Assembly (NCBI GenBank): GCA_965202735.1
Contig: OZ241844.1
Location: 3,720,001 to 3,784,000, forward strand
DNA from: HK1 sp965202735
GTDB taxonomy: Bacteria; Pseudomonadota; Gammaproteobacteria; HK1
Length of the DNA stretch: 64,000 nt
Reading direction: 5' to 3'
The position numbers were made by a program, and so were the translations under genes. Positions 46,964 to 55,435 of this stretch are shown piece by piece; position 1 is the stretch's first letter; the number at the start of each line of letters is the position of its first letter. The notes under the pieces were generated by a model that searched no databases, was not told the DNA's origin, and saw only the letters and a program-made list of their open reading frames with translations.

Positions 46964-49097
46964 CCTTGTGGCGGCGGCATTTCTCGCGCTCGGCGCTTCC
47001 GGTGCGGCGACGCCGGATGCGGCTGCGGCGACGGGCATGGAACCGGCCCCGGTTCCGGAACGGCTGGCGGTCGAGGATCGGGTCCGCGCCGTCATCGGCG
47101 CCGTGTGCAGTGCCGACGACCCGGCGCCGGATGCGCTCACTCTCCCGCTCGGCGGGGCGATCGAGCTTTCGCGGGGGCCGCTCCGCATCCGTGACCGGGT
47201 CATGGGCGTCCGCCACTCGCTGATGCTCCCCGATGGCGCCCGCATCCGGCTCGACCGCATCGAGACCGACGGCCTCCTGCGCCGGGTGGTGGCGAGCTAT
47301 GCGGAGCCGACACCGTCCGGGCGCCGCCCCGTGCTTCTCGCGGTGGCGGGCAGCGCGTGCAACGTGATGGCGGGCCGGCGGCTCGTCTACGACGCGGACG
47401 GAACGGCGCGCTCGATCGAGTTCCTCCTCGGCAGCCTGGAGCGGGCGGTGCGGGTCGAGCCGCTGAATCCCCCGGTGCCCGGCCCGCCGGCGATATCCGG
47501 GGGCGAAGGTCCACGGGTCCGGGTCGGGCACGTCGACTCGGGCGTGAACTACCTGCTGCCGCGGGTCGCCTCCCGGCTCGCCCGCGACGGGGACGGCGCG
47601 CTGGTCGGCTTCGACTTCGGGGACCTCGACGCGCGCCCGTTCGACGCCGACCCGGCGCGCAGCGCGTTCCATCCCCGGCGCCACGGGACCCGCACCGCGT
47701 CGCTGATCCTCGCGGAGGCTCCGGTCGCGGCGCTCGCTCCCTACCGCTATCCGCGTCATCACATGTCCCGGATGCGGGACCTCGTGGAGCACGCGGCGTC
47801 GGCCGGCGTGCGCATCGTGAACGTCTCCATGGGGAGCCGGCGCCGTTCCGACTGGGCCGATTTCGAGGCCGCGGCCCGGGCGCGTCCGGAGATGCTGTTC
47901 GTCGCCTCCGCCGGCAACGACGGCGCCGACATCGACGAGACGCCGGTCTATCCCGCGGCCCTCCCCCTGGAGAACCTGCTCACCGTCACGTCGTCGGACG
48001 ACTCCGGACTCCCCGCGCGCGGCTCGAACTGGGGGCGGGAGAGTGTCGATCTGGCGGTGCCCGCGGAGCGGGTCCTGGTCACCGGCTTCGACGGCCGGGC
48101 GCGCGAGGCGTCGGGCTCCAGCTACGCCGCGGCCCGGGTCTCGGCGCTCGCCGCCTGCCTGCTCGCCGCGCACCCCGAATGGACCGCGCGCGAGCTGAAG
48201 TCCGCCATCCTGGCGCGGGCCGAGAAGCCGGTGAGCGCCATGGTTGCCTACGTGGGCGCGGGGACCCTGCGCGATCCCACCGGAGCCGACCGCGGCGCCT
48301 GCGAGGCGGAGCCCGGGGAGCCGGCCGAGATCCCGCTCGGCGTGTGGACTTCCGAGCACCTCCATCCCGGTGGAAAGGAGTCTCAGCATACGCGCACGGG
48401 GGTGCGCCGGCTCCAGAAGGACCTCGACCACGGAGAGGAGTCCCCGCATACGCACACGGGGGCGGGTTACGAGCGGGATGCCGGCGCCTGGAGCAGGGAG
48501 TCCCCGCACACGCACGCGGAGGCAGGTTTGGAGCGTGACGCCGGCGCCTGGAGCAGGGAGTCCCCGCACACGCATACGGTGGCCCTCGACGTGGTCGTCC
48601 TGAGCGGAGCGGGCTGGCGCATTCCGGAGATCCACCGCGCGGTCGCCCGCGCCGCGGAGATCCTGGGCCAGTGCGGGGTGGCGGTCGCCCGGACCCGGCT
48701 GCGCATGGTCGAGGCTCCCCGCCGGTACCGGTACCTCCATGACGCGTGGAGCCGGCGGCTCGTGAAGCGGCTCGACCCGGCGCGGCCGGCGGTGTTCTTC
48801 GTCGAGGAGACCCTGCGCGAGCCGGCCTTCGAGGCCGAGGCGTTCGGCCAGGGGAACACGCGGAGCCTGCGCGCGTTGCGGGATACCGTCTGGATCACTC
48901 GCGCGGCCAGGGACGTGGGAGTGGTGCTCGCGCACGAGCTGTTCCACGTGCTCGCCGATCTCGGCCGGCACGAGAGCGAGCCCGGCAACCTGATGAACGA
49001 GCGCGTCGCCGCCGGCAACACCCGGCTGCGCGACTGGCAGTGCGAGCGGCTGCGCAAGGTGGCGACGGCGTTCGGACTGGCGGCGCCGGCGCCATAG
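46929..49097 (+). CDS. Secreted protease with S8 subtilisin domain and C-terminal metzincin-like domain
   Basis: A 722-residue predicted exported protein. A signal peptide (MRLRALVAAAFLALGASGAA) follows a short lead; the start could also be the ATG at 46950. The subtilisin domain spans about residues 195-440: VGHVDSGVN (Asp, about 203), FHPRRHGTRTASLI (His, about 255), FVASAGNDG (oxyanion Asn) and ASGSSYAAARVSA (Ser, about 398). A His-rich repeat tract (SPHTHTG, SPHTHAE, SPHTHT at about 476-552) links it to a second domain with HELFHVLADLGRHE (about 670) and NLMNE, the zinc site and Met-turn of metzincins. All catalytic residues of both classes are present. Two protease classes in one chain is unusual. 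Substrate unknown. Confidence 0.82.
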   Translation: MSVDVPHMRLRALVAAAFLALGASGAATPDAAAATGMEPAPVPERLAVEDRVRAVIGAVCSADDPAPDALTLPLGGAIELSRGPLRIRDRVMGVRHSLMLPDGARIRLDRIETDGLLRRVVASYAEPTPSGRRPVLLAVAGSACNVMAGRRLVYDADGTARSIEFLLGSLERAVRVEPLNPPVPGPPAISGGEGPRVRVGHVDSGVNYLLPRVASRLARDGDGALVGFDFGDLDARPFDADPARSAFHPRRHGTRTASLILAEAPVAALAPYRYPRHHMSRMRDLVEHAASAGVRIVNVSMGSRRRSDWADFEAAARARPEMLFVASAGNDGADIDETPVYPAALPLENLLTVTSSDDSGLPARGSNWGRESVDLAVPAERVLVTGFDGRAREASGSSYAAARVSALAACLLAAHPEWTARELKSAILARAEKPVSAMVAYVGAGTLRDPTGADRGACEAEPGEPAEIPLGVWTSEHLHPGGKESQHTRTGVRRLQKDLDHGEESPHTHTGAGYERDAGAWSRESPHTHAEAGLERDAGAWSRESPHTHTVALDVVVLSGAGWRIPEIHRAVARAAEILGQCGVAVARTRLRMVEAPRRYRYLHDAWSRRLVKRLDPARPAVFFVEETLREPAFEAEAFGQGNTRSLRALRDTVWITRAARDVGVVLAHELFHVLADLGRHESEPGNLMNERVAAGNTRLRDWQCERLRKVATAFGLAAPAP
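48360..48590 (+). repeat. In-frame repeats in the protease linker
   Basis: Four imperfect units ending GGAGTCCCCGCACACGCA (variants). The last two share GACGCCGGCGCCTGGAGCAG and are 63 bp apart. They encode repeating GAWSRESPHTH residues, so histidine-rich motifs have been multiplied. Confidence 0.85.
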
Positions 49098-49113
49098 GGT
49101 CAGTGTCGGCGCC

Positions 49114-49293
49114 ATGGACTCGCTCTCGATCCAGGCCATCAAGGCAGCGATCGGCGAATCGCTCAAGCCCCCGGCGGAGCGCGACAATACTCGCTGCGAC
49201 GACCTCGCCGCCGCTTGCAACTGCAGCGAGGACTACCCCGAAGGCTGGCGCGCCTTCACCGAGCGACGTCCGCCAGAGTTCCGCGGACGGTAG
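49114..49293 (+). pseudogene. Enoyl-CoA hydratase (crotonase) C-terminal remnant
   Basis: 59 residues: LSIQAIKAAIGESLKPPAE, then CSEDYPEGWRAFTERRPPEF and RGR. The EGxRAFxEKRxPxFxGR ending is the hallmark C-terminus of crotonase-family enzymes. The nine-tenths of the enzyme that hold the active site are missing. Immediately upstream is the protease gene, so the rest was deleted. 49294-49483 shows nothing. Confidence 0.7.
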
Positions 49294-49483
49294 GAGTCGT
49301 CGACCGCCGGTACCGCGCCGTTCCATCAAGACGAGCACGCGCGAGCGTCGCCGCCGAGTCCCGCGTTCCGATCTCCGGCAGGCAGGCTCGATGCCCTCGA
49401 ACATCGGATAGCGCCTAACCGACTGCTCCGCCAAGTGGACGGCGCGGAGATGCGACGGAGCAAGGAAGCTCGTGGACTGCGGA

Positions 49484-50068
49484 CTACCGGGCGACCTCCA
49501 CGATCGGCGGTGTCGTACCGGGGAACCAGACACCGGTGTACGCGACCACGTCGACGAGGCAGATCGTGACATCGACGGCTCCGGCGCGAATGCTGGCGAT
49601 CTCTTCCGAAGAGAGAGAACGGCCGAGCGCCTCGGGGCCATCACCCGTTCTCTGAAAATACCGCAGCCAAGCGGAACCGTCCGCGTCGAATTGTACCCAC
49701 GCGCCGTGGCAGAGGGCATTGCGCCAGACCGCGAGCTCGCGCAACCGGCGGACAATGTCGCTTCCCACGTCTGCCGGAACGCGATCGTCGTTCTCGAACG
49801 CCTTGTCGATCTTGGAAGTGAGCGAAGCCAACGTGTCGGTCAGGGACCTCTCGAGTTTCGTGCGCCACTTCGGGAACGCCGCTTCCGCTTCACCGCTGTC
49901 TGCGTACTCGCAGGTTGCGGTAAGGGCGAAAAAGGCCCTCGCGAGGGTGTCTTCCAGAAACCCGAATGCGGCGACCGTTCGTCCGAGCTCCTCCCGGAAA
50001 GCCGGGCTGCCTTTGTGCGTCGGCCACTTGGCCGGCAGCTTGTTCCTGTCCACTTGAGCTGGCGGCAT
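49484..50068 (-). CDS. Helical protein with HEPN-like RNxLCH motif
   Basis: A 194-residue protein not recognised as a named family. MPPAQVDRNKLPAKWPTHKG leads to a helical region (LGRTVAAFGFLEDTLARAFF, KWRTKLERSLTDTLASL) and then LRELAVWRNALCHGAWVQFD. The RNALCH segment fits the Rx4-6H active motif of HEPN nucleases, which include many toxins and defence RNases (family knowledge). The C-terminal part is mixed (IRAGAVDVTICLVDVVAY). Start at ATG 50068. It is divergent from the HTH and Abi-like genes at 50456-51768. HEPN assignment is tentative. Confidence 0.5.
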   Translation of the reverse strand: MPPAQVDRNKLPAKWPTHKGSPAFREELGRTVAAFGFLEDTLARAFFALTATCEYADSGEAEAAFPKWRTKLERSLTDTLASLTSKIDKAFENDDRVPADVGSDIVRRLRELAVWRNALCHGAWVQFDADGSAWLRYFQRTGDGPEALGRSLSSEEIASIRAGAVDVTICLVDVVAYTGVWFPGTTPPIVEVAR

Positions 50069-50455
50069 CGTTTCACTCCGTGGCTCGGATTGGCTCGTAC
50101 GATCCGGACGGGCAGCGACACTTCGCTTCCGACGTCGTTCATGCTGTGGGTTCGAACGCCGTTCCCGGCCTGGGCCCAACGTACCACGGGACACGTCCGG
50201 CGGAGGGGGGGCCGCATCTCAGCCGCCAGAGCGGAAATCGCGAAGTGGCCAGGGGTCATTTGCGTCCTGTGGGCCTTGTGTCTTGTTCGTAGTGTGGATT
50301 GTACGGGTTAGGTATGTGCTGTTTTAGAGGACACTGCCAACTACGCGGACAAGACTGAAATGTCCAGTACCTCGAGTCGAGCATGACCAGTCGTCAAGTC
50401 TTGAACTCCGCGGAATCGGCGGCAATATTGGCTCGAGAGCGCGAAGGGTCCGATC

Positions 50456-50971
50456 ATGAGCAAGAACAAGACGTCGGCGGCCGGCAACGTGGTCCCGTTG
50501 CGCGCGGCGAAGGAGACGGGGCGTGCGTCGGAGAAGAAATGGGGCAAGGACGTCATTGCGCTCGGCTTCTGCATCGTGCCGTCGCTGCTGCTGCGGGCGC
50601 AGAACCGGCTGGGCCTCAATCCGACGCAGCTCGCGGTGCTGATGCAGATCTGCGACTTCTGGTGGGAACGCGAGCGTAAGCCCTATCCGAGCAAGGCGGT
50701 GCTGGCGGAGCGGCTGGGCCTGAGCCCGCGTCAGGTCCAGCGTCACATCGCGGACCTGGAGACCGCCGGGCTCGTCGAACGCGTCGAGCGGCGGGCGCCT
50801 CACGGCGGGAAGTTGACGAACGTGTACGACCTCGGCGGTCTGGTGAAGCGGCTGAAAAAGCTGGAACCGGACTTCCGCAAGGTGGAGGAGGACGCAAGGA
50901 GAGCCCGCAGGGCGGTCTCCCGGCGGGGTTTTCGAGTCAACGAGGCCATCGGCAAAGGGAATCCGGCCTGA
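50456..50971 (+). CDS. Winged-helix (HTH_36-like) protein
   Basis: A 171-residue DNA-binding protein. A basic N-terminus is followed by LGFCIVPSLLLRAQNRLGLN, QLAVLMQICDFWWERERKPY, SKAVLAERLGLSPRQVQRHI and ADLETAGLVERVERR. This is a winged-helix domain of the kind found in plasmid/phage replication initiators and helix-turn-helix_36 proteins. The tail (RLKKLEPDFRKVEEDARRAR) is a charged helix. It lies 78 bp before an Abi-like gene on the same strand and could regulate it. Mobile-element origin is plausible. 50069-50455 upstream has no gene. Confidence 0.7.
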   Translation: MSKNKTSAAGNVVPLRAAKETGRASEKKWGKDVIALGFCIVPSLLLRAQNRLGLNPTQLAVLMQICDFWWERERKPYPSKAVLAERLGLSPRQVQRHIADLETAGLVERVERRAPHGGKLTNVYDLGGLVKRLKKLEPDFRKVEEDARRARRAVSRRGFRVNEAIGKGNPA

Positions 50972-51048
50972 CCGGGTCGGGCTCGGAAAACAAAAACCCC
51001 GGGCGCATACCGTGTGGCAGAGGCGGGTCCGGGGTGTACGAGGAAAAT

Positions 51049-51768
51049 ATGGTGGATCGGGAGCCAGGCGTCAAGCCCTTCTCCTATACGGACGAGACTC
51101 TCGACGAGCTGGAGACGGCGCTCTCGCACGAGCGTCTGAGCACGTATCTCGACGCCGCCGGGGGGGATCGGGAACAGGCGATTCGGCTCCACGCCTGGAA
51201 CACGGCGGTCAGCGCCGCCTTCTACGGACCGTTGCAGGGCCTGGAAGTGGCTTTGCGCAACGCCATGCACAGCCGGCTCGCCGATCGATACGGCCCGGCA
51301 TGGTACGACCAGCCGGGCGCGGGCCTCGACCGGGGTGCCGTGGCGCGAACCGCGGGCGCGAAGTCGGAGCTCGCACGCGACGGTCATGGAGACGATCCTC
51401 CCCGGATCGTGGCGGCGCTGTCGTTCGGGTTCTGGGTCTCGCTGCTCGGTCCCGGTGGTCGGACCGAAGCCGGGCACAAGGCGAACTACGAGATGACGCT
51501 GTGGCGGCCGGCGTTGCGCGGGGCGTTCGCGCACCGCGCGAAGCTGAGGCGCAGGCAAGCGCACCACCCCCTCAATACTCTGCGAATCCTGCGCAACCGG
51601 GTCGCCCATCACGAGCCGATATTCGCGCGTGACCTGACCGCGGATCACGAGCGCGTTCTCGAGGTCGCCGGATGGATTTCGCCCGCGGTCCGGACATGGC
51701 TCGAGCACCACAGCCGGGCGCCTGCCGTGATCGAGGTGGCGAGGGACGCCGGCAACGTTCGATTTTGA
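51049..51768 (+). CDS. Abi-like (AbiD/F, Abi_2) protein
   Basis: A 239-residue protein with the Abi_2 pattern: LDELETALSHERLSTYLDAA, LHAWNTAVSAAFYGPLQGLE, VALRNAMHSRLADRYGPAWY, LSFGFWVSLLG, YEMTLWRPALRGAF and LRILRNRVAHHEPIFARDLT. The RNRVAHHEP motif is the HEPN-like RxxxxH site. Lactococcal AbiD/AbiF relatives cause abortive phage infection (known); here a defence role is inferred. Start chosen at ATG 51049 with GAGGA just upstream; a GTG at 51034 would add five residues. It follows a winged-helix gene. Confidence 0.75.
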   Translation: MVDREPGVKPFSYTDETLDELETALSHERLSTYLDAAGGDREQAIRLHAWNTAVSAAFYGPLQGLEVALRNAMHSRLADRYGPAWYDQPGAGLDRGAVARTAGAKSELARDGHGDDPPRIVAALSFGFWVSLLGPGGRTEAGHKANYEMTLWRPALRGAFAHRAKLRRRQAHHPLNTLRILRNRVAHHEPIFARDLTADHERVLEVAGWISPAVRTWLEHHSRAPAVIEVARDAGNVRF

Positions 51769-51882
51769 AGGTGCGGTGGCGTCTGCAAGGTGCGCGACGG
51801 CATCGGGTCTGGACCCTTCGGCGGCCGGCAGTTTCTCACGGCTCCCTCAACGTAGCTTCCCCGAAGCCGGCCGTTACGCGAT

Positions 51883-52158
51883 TCATCCGTGCAGAACGCT
51901 CCCCGCGAGAACGATGAATAGAACCACGTGCAGACCAAGGAAGGCCAAGGGGATCCACCGCTCGATGTCGGTCACGGAGCGATAGATCCTTCCCCGTCCC
52001 TCCTCGGCACGCCGCCACTCATGCGCGTAGAGCGACGCCGGAAGGCACTGCTCGAGATCGTGGATGATCTCGAACTTCACAGTGTTCAGGTCTCGGTGCG
52101 ACTTAATGATGCGATGCCAGAGCACCGATACCAGAACGCCCAGGATCGGTACGAGCAT
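51883..52158 (-). CDS. RipA-like membrane protein, possibly N-terminally truncated
   Basis: 91 residues with two membrane segments (MLVPILGVLVSVLWHRI and WIPLAFLGLHVVLFIVLAGS). They flank IKSHRDLNTVKFEIIHDLEQ, CLPASLYAHEW and YRSVTDIER. This order (membrane helix, RDLNxxKFxIIxxLE, second helix) matches the C-terminal half of RipA-family octameric membrane proteins. Full-length members are longer, with two more N-terminal segments, so the 5' end may be missing, or the true start lies upstream. Function unknown. Confidence 0.5.
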   Translation of the reverse strand: MLVPILGVLVSVLWHRIIKSHRDLNTVKFEIIHDLEQCLPASLYAHEWRRAEEGRGRIYRSVTDIERWIPLAFLGLHVVLFIVLAGSVLHG

Positions 52159-52285
52159 CGTCCAACAACCCGAATCGGGGTTCGAGGACTGAAATCCGCA
52201 AAGCGGGGCGCTTACCTCGCTCCGGCGGTGTCCCGATGGAGGGCCGGGGCACGGTCTAGGCGGAAGGGCGTGCCGGTCCCTGTCC

Positions 52286-53503
52286 CTATCCCCCGAACGC
52301 CGCGATCCCCGTCTGCGCCCGGCCGAGGATCAGCGCGTGGACGTCGTGCGTGCCTTCGTAGGTGTTGACCGTCTCCAGGTTCATCAGGTGGCGGATGACG
52401 TGGTACTCGTCGGCGATGCCGTTGGCGCCGTGCATGTCGCGGGCCATGCGCGCGATGTCGAGCGCCTTGCCGGCGGAGTTGCGCTTGAGCATCGACACCG
52501 CCTCGTGCGGGGCCGCGCCTTCGTCGAACAGCCGCCCGAGCCGCAGGCAGGCGGCGAGGCCGACGGCGACCTCCGTCTGCATGTCCGCGAGCTTCTTCTG
52601 CACGAGCTGGTTGGCGGCGAGCGGCCGGCCGAACTGCCGGCGCTCCAGCACGTACTCGCGCGCCGCGTGCCAGCAGAACTCCGCCGCTCCGAGCGCGCCC
52701 CAGGCGATGCCGTAGCGGGCGCGGGTGAGGCATCCGAACGGCCCCTTGAGGCCGGAGGCGTCCGGCAGCTCGCTGGCGGCGGGGACGAAGACGCCGTCCA
52801 TCGAGATCTGGCCGGTGGCCGACGCCCGCAACGAGAACTTGCCGTCGATCTTCGGGGTGGACAGGCCCTTCATGCCGCGCTCGAGGATGAATCCGCGGAT
52901 GACCCCTTCGTCGTTCTTCGCCCACACCACGAAGACGTCCGCGACCGGGGCGTTGCTGATCCAGGTCTTGGTCCCCGTCAGCAGGTAGCCGCCGTCGACC
53001 GTGCGGGCGCGGGCGGCCATCGAGCCGGGGTCGGAGCCGGCGTCGGGCTCGGTGAGTCCGAAGCAGCCGATGAGTTCGCCGGTCGCGAGCCGCGGCAGGT
53101 AGCTCGCGCGCTGCGCTTCGCTGCCGTAGGCGTGGATCGGGTGCATGACGAGGCTCGACTGCACGCTGACGGCCGAGCGGTAGCCGGAGTCGACCCGCTC
53201 GATCTCGCGGGCGACCAGCCCGTAGCTCACGTATCCGGCGCCGGCGCAGCCGTATCCGTCGATGGTGGCCCCGAGGAGCCCGCGCTCTCCCATCTCGCGC
53301 ATGATCGCGGTGTCGAAGCGCTCGGAGCGGTGCGCCTCGAGGATGCGGGGCATCAGGGCGCTCTGCGCGTAGTCGCGGGCGGTATCCCGCACCATGCGCT
53401 CGTCCTCGGTCAGAGCGCTCTCGAGAAGCAGGGGGTCGCTCCAGTCGAAGCGCGGCGGCGAGGCGGCTCGGCCCTCTCGGAGGTGCTCGGCAGGCTGGGA
53501 CAT
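52286..53503 (-). CDS. gcdH: Glutaryl-CoA dehydrogenase
   Basis: A 405-residue FAD acyl-CoA dehydrogenase that oxidises and decarboxylates glutaryl-CoA to crotonyl-CoA in lysine/tryptophan breakdown. WSDPLLLESALTEDERMVRD is the typical N-terminus. IGCFGLTEPDAGSDPGSM and TGTKTWISNAPVAD bind FAD and substrate, and RRQFGRPLAANQLVQKKLAD follows. ETVNTYEGTHDVHALILGRA contains the catalytic Glu in the YEGTHD context characteristic of this subfamily. Start at ATG 53503 with AGGGAG 8 nt upstream. The truncated crotonase at 49114, 3 kb away, would act on the next step in such a pathway, but the link is speculative. Confidence 0.92.
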   Translation of the reverse strand: MSQPAEHLREGRAASPPRFDWSDPLLLESALTEDERMVRDTARDYAQSALMPRILEAHRSERFDTAIMREMGERGLLGATIDGYGCAGAGYVSYGLVAREIERVDSGYRSAVSVQSSLVMHPIHAYGSEAQRASYLPRLATGELIGCFGLTEPDAGSDPGSMAARARTVDGGYLLTGTKTWISNAPVADVFVVWAKNDEGVIRGFILERGMKGLSTPKIDGKFSLRASATGQISMDGVFVPAASELPDASGLKGPFGCLTRARYGIAWGALGAAEFCWHAAREYVLERRQFGRPLAANQLVQKKLADMQTEVAVGLAACLRLGRLFDEGAAPHEAVSMLKRNSAGKALDIARMARDMHGANGIADEYHVIRHLMNLETVNTYEGTHDVHALILGRAQTGIAAFGG

Positions 53504-53579
53504 GGTGGTGTCTCCCTGTGACGGAGATGGCGGGGGCGGGCCGGCGCCACGCCGGCCCAAGGTCGGGGCGGCCGCCGGC

Positions 53580-54083
53580 TCAGGCCGGATCGAAGTACCC
53601 GCGCGGTACGTCGTCGAGCTTCATGCCCTCGATGCGGATGAGCTTCGTCGCGCCGTCCCGGCGCGGCGAGTGGATGTCACCCTCGTGGTAGACGTGCGCG
53701 TCGCCCCGGCGGAGGGTATAGGTGCGCATCGCCTCGGCCACCCCGGGCGCCTCGCCCTCGCACGGCCTGACCGCGCGCCAGTCGGTCATCTCCGTCCGGC
53801 CTTCGACCTGCGCGTACACCGCCCAGCTCGGCCCGTGATCATGCGGGCGGCTCTCGCTGGCGCCTTCGTTCACGTGGGACAGGATGCAGAATCCGAGTTC
53901 GGGGTCCTCGTGGATGATCCTGCGAGGGGAGTTGTTGTCGGGCCCGAAGTGGGCCGCGACGAAGCCGTCGTCGTTGCAGGCTCGCGCGCAGCAGGCCCGG
54001 ATCGTCTCGCGCGCCGCCTTCGTCTCCTGCTCGCGCAGCGCGGCGCGGCAGTCGGCGGCAAGCTGTTCAAGCGTGTATTCCAT
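53580..54083 (-). CDS. Cupin-fold metal-dependent protein (cysteine-dioxygenase-like)
   Basis: A 167-residue single-domain cupin. N-terminal helices (MEYTLEQLAADCRAALREQE) precede a double-stranded beta-helix with SRPHDHGPSWAVYAQVEGRT (HxH metal ligands) and a second motif YHEGDIHSPRRDGAT. The arrangement is reminiscent of thiol dioxygenases and COG5553-type cupins. It probably uses Fe2+ (inference). Substrate not known. It lies 76 bp upstream of gcdH on the same strand. The cupin call is firm, enzyme identity is not. Confidence 0.7.
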   Translation of the reverse strand: MEYTLEQLAADCRAALREQETKAARETIRACCARACNDDGFVAAHFGPDNNSPRRIIHEDPELGFCILSHVNEGASESRPHDHGPSWAVYAQVEGRTEMTDWRAVRPCEGEAPGVAEAMRTYTLRRGDAHVYHEGDIHSPRRDGATKLIRIEGMKLDDVPRGYFDPA

Positions 54084-54339
54084 GCGGGGATCCTCCAGCG
54101 GAGTCGCTCCACTCCGGGCTTCTCGTCAGGTCGCGCCCGATGCGGCGAATGCATGCCGGGCCGCGAAGCGGGCGGAGCCCGTCCGGGCTCGCGTCCGCAA
54201 CGGCGAGCGGGCGGGACATGCGGTGCGGGTCCGGGCTGCGGTGGATTATGCCACCGCGGCGGCACGGGTCCGATGTGCGGGCCGCCGCGGATGCCGTCGA
54301 GCCTCCGGAGCCGCGGCGGGCGCCGGCGAGCCGTGCGGT

Positions 54340-54663
54340 TCAGCCGCCGGTGCCGGGACGCGAGGCGCCGCAGCGCCAGCAATCGGTGAACTGGCCTTCC
54401 ATCCGCTCGCCGCACGAGGCGCAGCGCCACGGCGGTCCGCACTCGGGCGCCGCCGCCACGATCCCGTCGACGAGGGCCCGGGCGCGATCGAAGTCCCGGT
54501 CGTCGACGACCCAGAGCTCCGGCCAGGTCTCGTTGACGGGGAGCTCGCCGGCGCCCCCGAGCAGGAAGTCGTTGCGGACGACGCAGGGGATGGCGTGGTT
54601 CTCCAGCACCTGGCGCGCGTGCCCGATGATGGTGCTGTCGTCGGATGCGTAGACCTTGCGCAT
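54340..54663 (-). CDS. DUF2007-domain protein with C-terminal zinc ribbon
   Basis: A 107-residue protein. Residues 1-70 (MRKVYASDDSTIIGHARQVL, ENHAIPCVVRN, WPELWVVDDRDFDRARALVD) match DUF2007, sometimes called a putative signal-transducing protein with a PII-like fold. CASCGERMEGQFTDCWRCG is a zinc ribbon. The role is unknown, though members are common in Proteobacteria. Start at ATG 54663. 54084-54339 is GC-rich spacer with no gene. Confidence 0.8.
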   Translation of the reverse strand: MRKVYASDDSTIIGHARQVLENHAIPCVVRNDFLLGGAGELPVNETWPELWVVDDRDFDRARALVDGIVAAAPECGPPWRCASCGERMEGQFTDCWRCGASRPGTGG

Positions 54664-54886
54664 GCGCCGCATTATCGCTGCGTGGCGCGGGGACGGAGCC
54701 TTCCGCCGGCCGCCGTTGCGGAAGGCTCCGACGCCACGGGCGGAGGACCACCGCGGACGCGGGCAACGCGGGCCGCGCGCGTCGGGCCGGCGGCCGGTCC
54801 GATTGCGCCGGTGTCCGTCCGGGGCGCGGCGCGACACGCCTCGGATGCGGACCACGCGGGGCCGGCCGGCCTCCGCCCGCGCGATC

Positions 54887-55297
54887 TCATCCGTCCCACT
54901 CCGGATTCCACACGATCTCCCACAGGTGGCCGTCGGGATCGGCGATCCATGCGCAGTAGCCGCCCCAGCGCACCGTCTCCGGCGCCTTGACCACCGTCGC
55001 GCCCGCCGCCTCGGCGCGCGCCGTGAGGCCGTCGACCTCCGCGGGCGACGCGACGTTGCACGAGAGTGTGGCGCCGGAGAAGCCGTCCGGCGGGGTGGGC
55101 TCGACTCCCGCGTAGCGGGCGAGCTCGTCGCGCGGGAACAGCGCGAGGCGTACGCCCGCCAGCCTGAAGTAGATCACCCCCTTCGGCGGACGGGCATGCT
55201 CGAGCCCGAGACCCTCCATGTAGAAGCGTTCGGATCGCTCCATGTCGGCGACCCCGAGGGTGACGACGCTGATCCCGGACAGGGCCGTCTCGTTCAT
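54887..55297 (-). CDS. VOC-superfamily (glyoxalase-like) protein
   Basis: A 136-residue protein: ISVVTLGVADMERSERFYME, GLGLEHARPPKGVIYFRLAG, LSCNVASPAEVDGLTARAEA, and YCAWIADPDGHLWEIVWNPE. The DPDGHLWE ending with its Glu metal ligand is typical. The family includes glyoxalase-like lyases, dioxygenases and binding proteins for resistance; this member's reaction is not known. It differs clearly from the low-GC VOC gene at 20823. It sits between DUF2007 and a Dyp peroxidase, all on the minus strand. Confidence 0.85.
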   Translation of the reverse strand: MNETALSGISVVTLGVADMERSERFYMEGLGLEHARPPKGVIYFRLAGVRLALFPRDELARYAGVEPTPPDGFSGATLSCNVASPAEVDGLTARAEAAGATVVKAPETVRWGGYCAWIADPDGHLWEIVWNPEWDG

Positions 55298-55370
55298 GGG
55301 CGGGTGCCTCCGGATTCGGGAACGCGCAGGCCCGTTCCCCGGGCATGGGCGAGGCGGCCCGAAAGCCGCG

Positions 55371-55435
55371 GTCGCCGGCCGTCCGACCGCGACGGTCGCA
55401 CGGTGATCGGCGGCCTTGCGGCTTCAGGACCCGAT
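55371..55435. repeat. Dispersed repeat family II copy near the Dyp peroxidase stop
   Basis: Contains GTCGCCGGCCGTCCGACCGC, GACGGTCGCACGGTGATCGG and CGGCCTTGCGGCTTC, overlapping the 3' end of the peroxidase gene. Confidence 0.55.
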
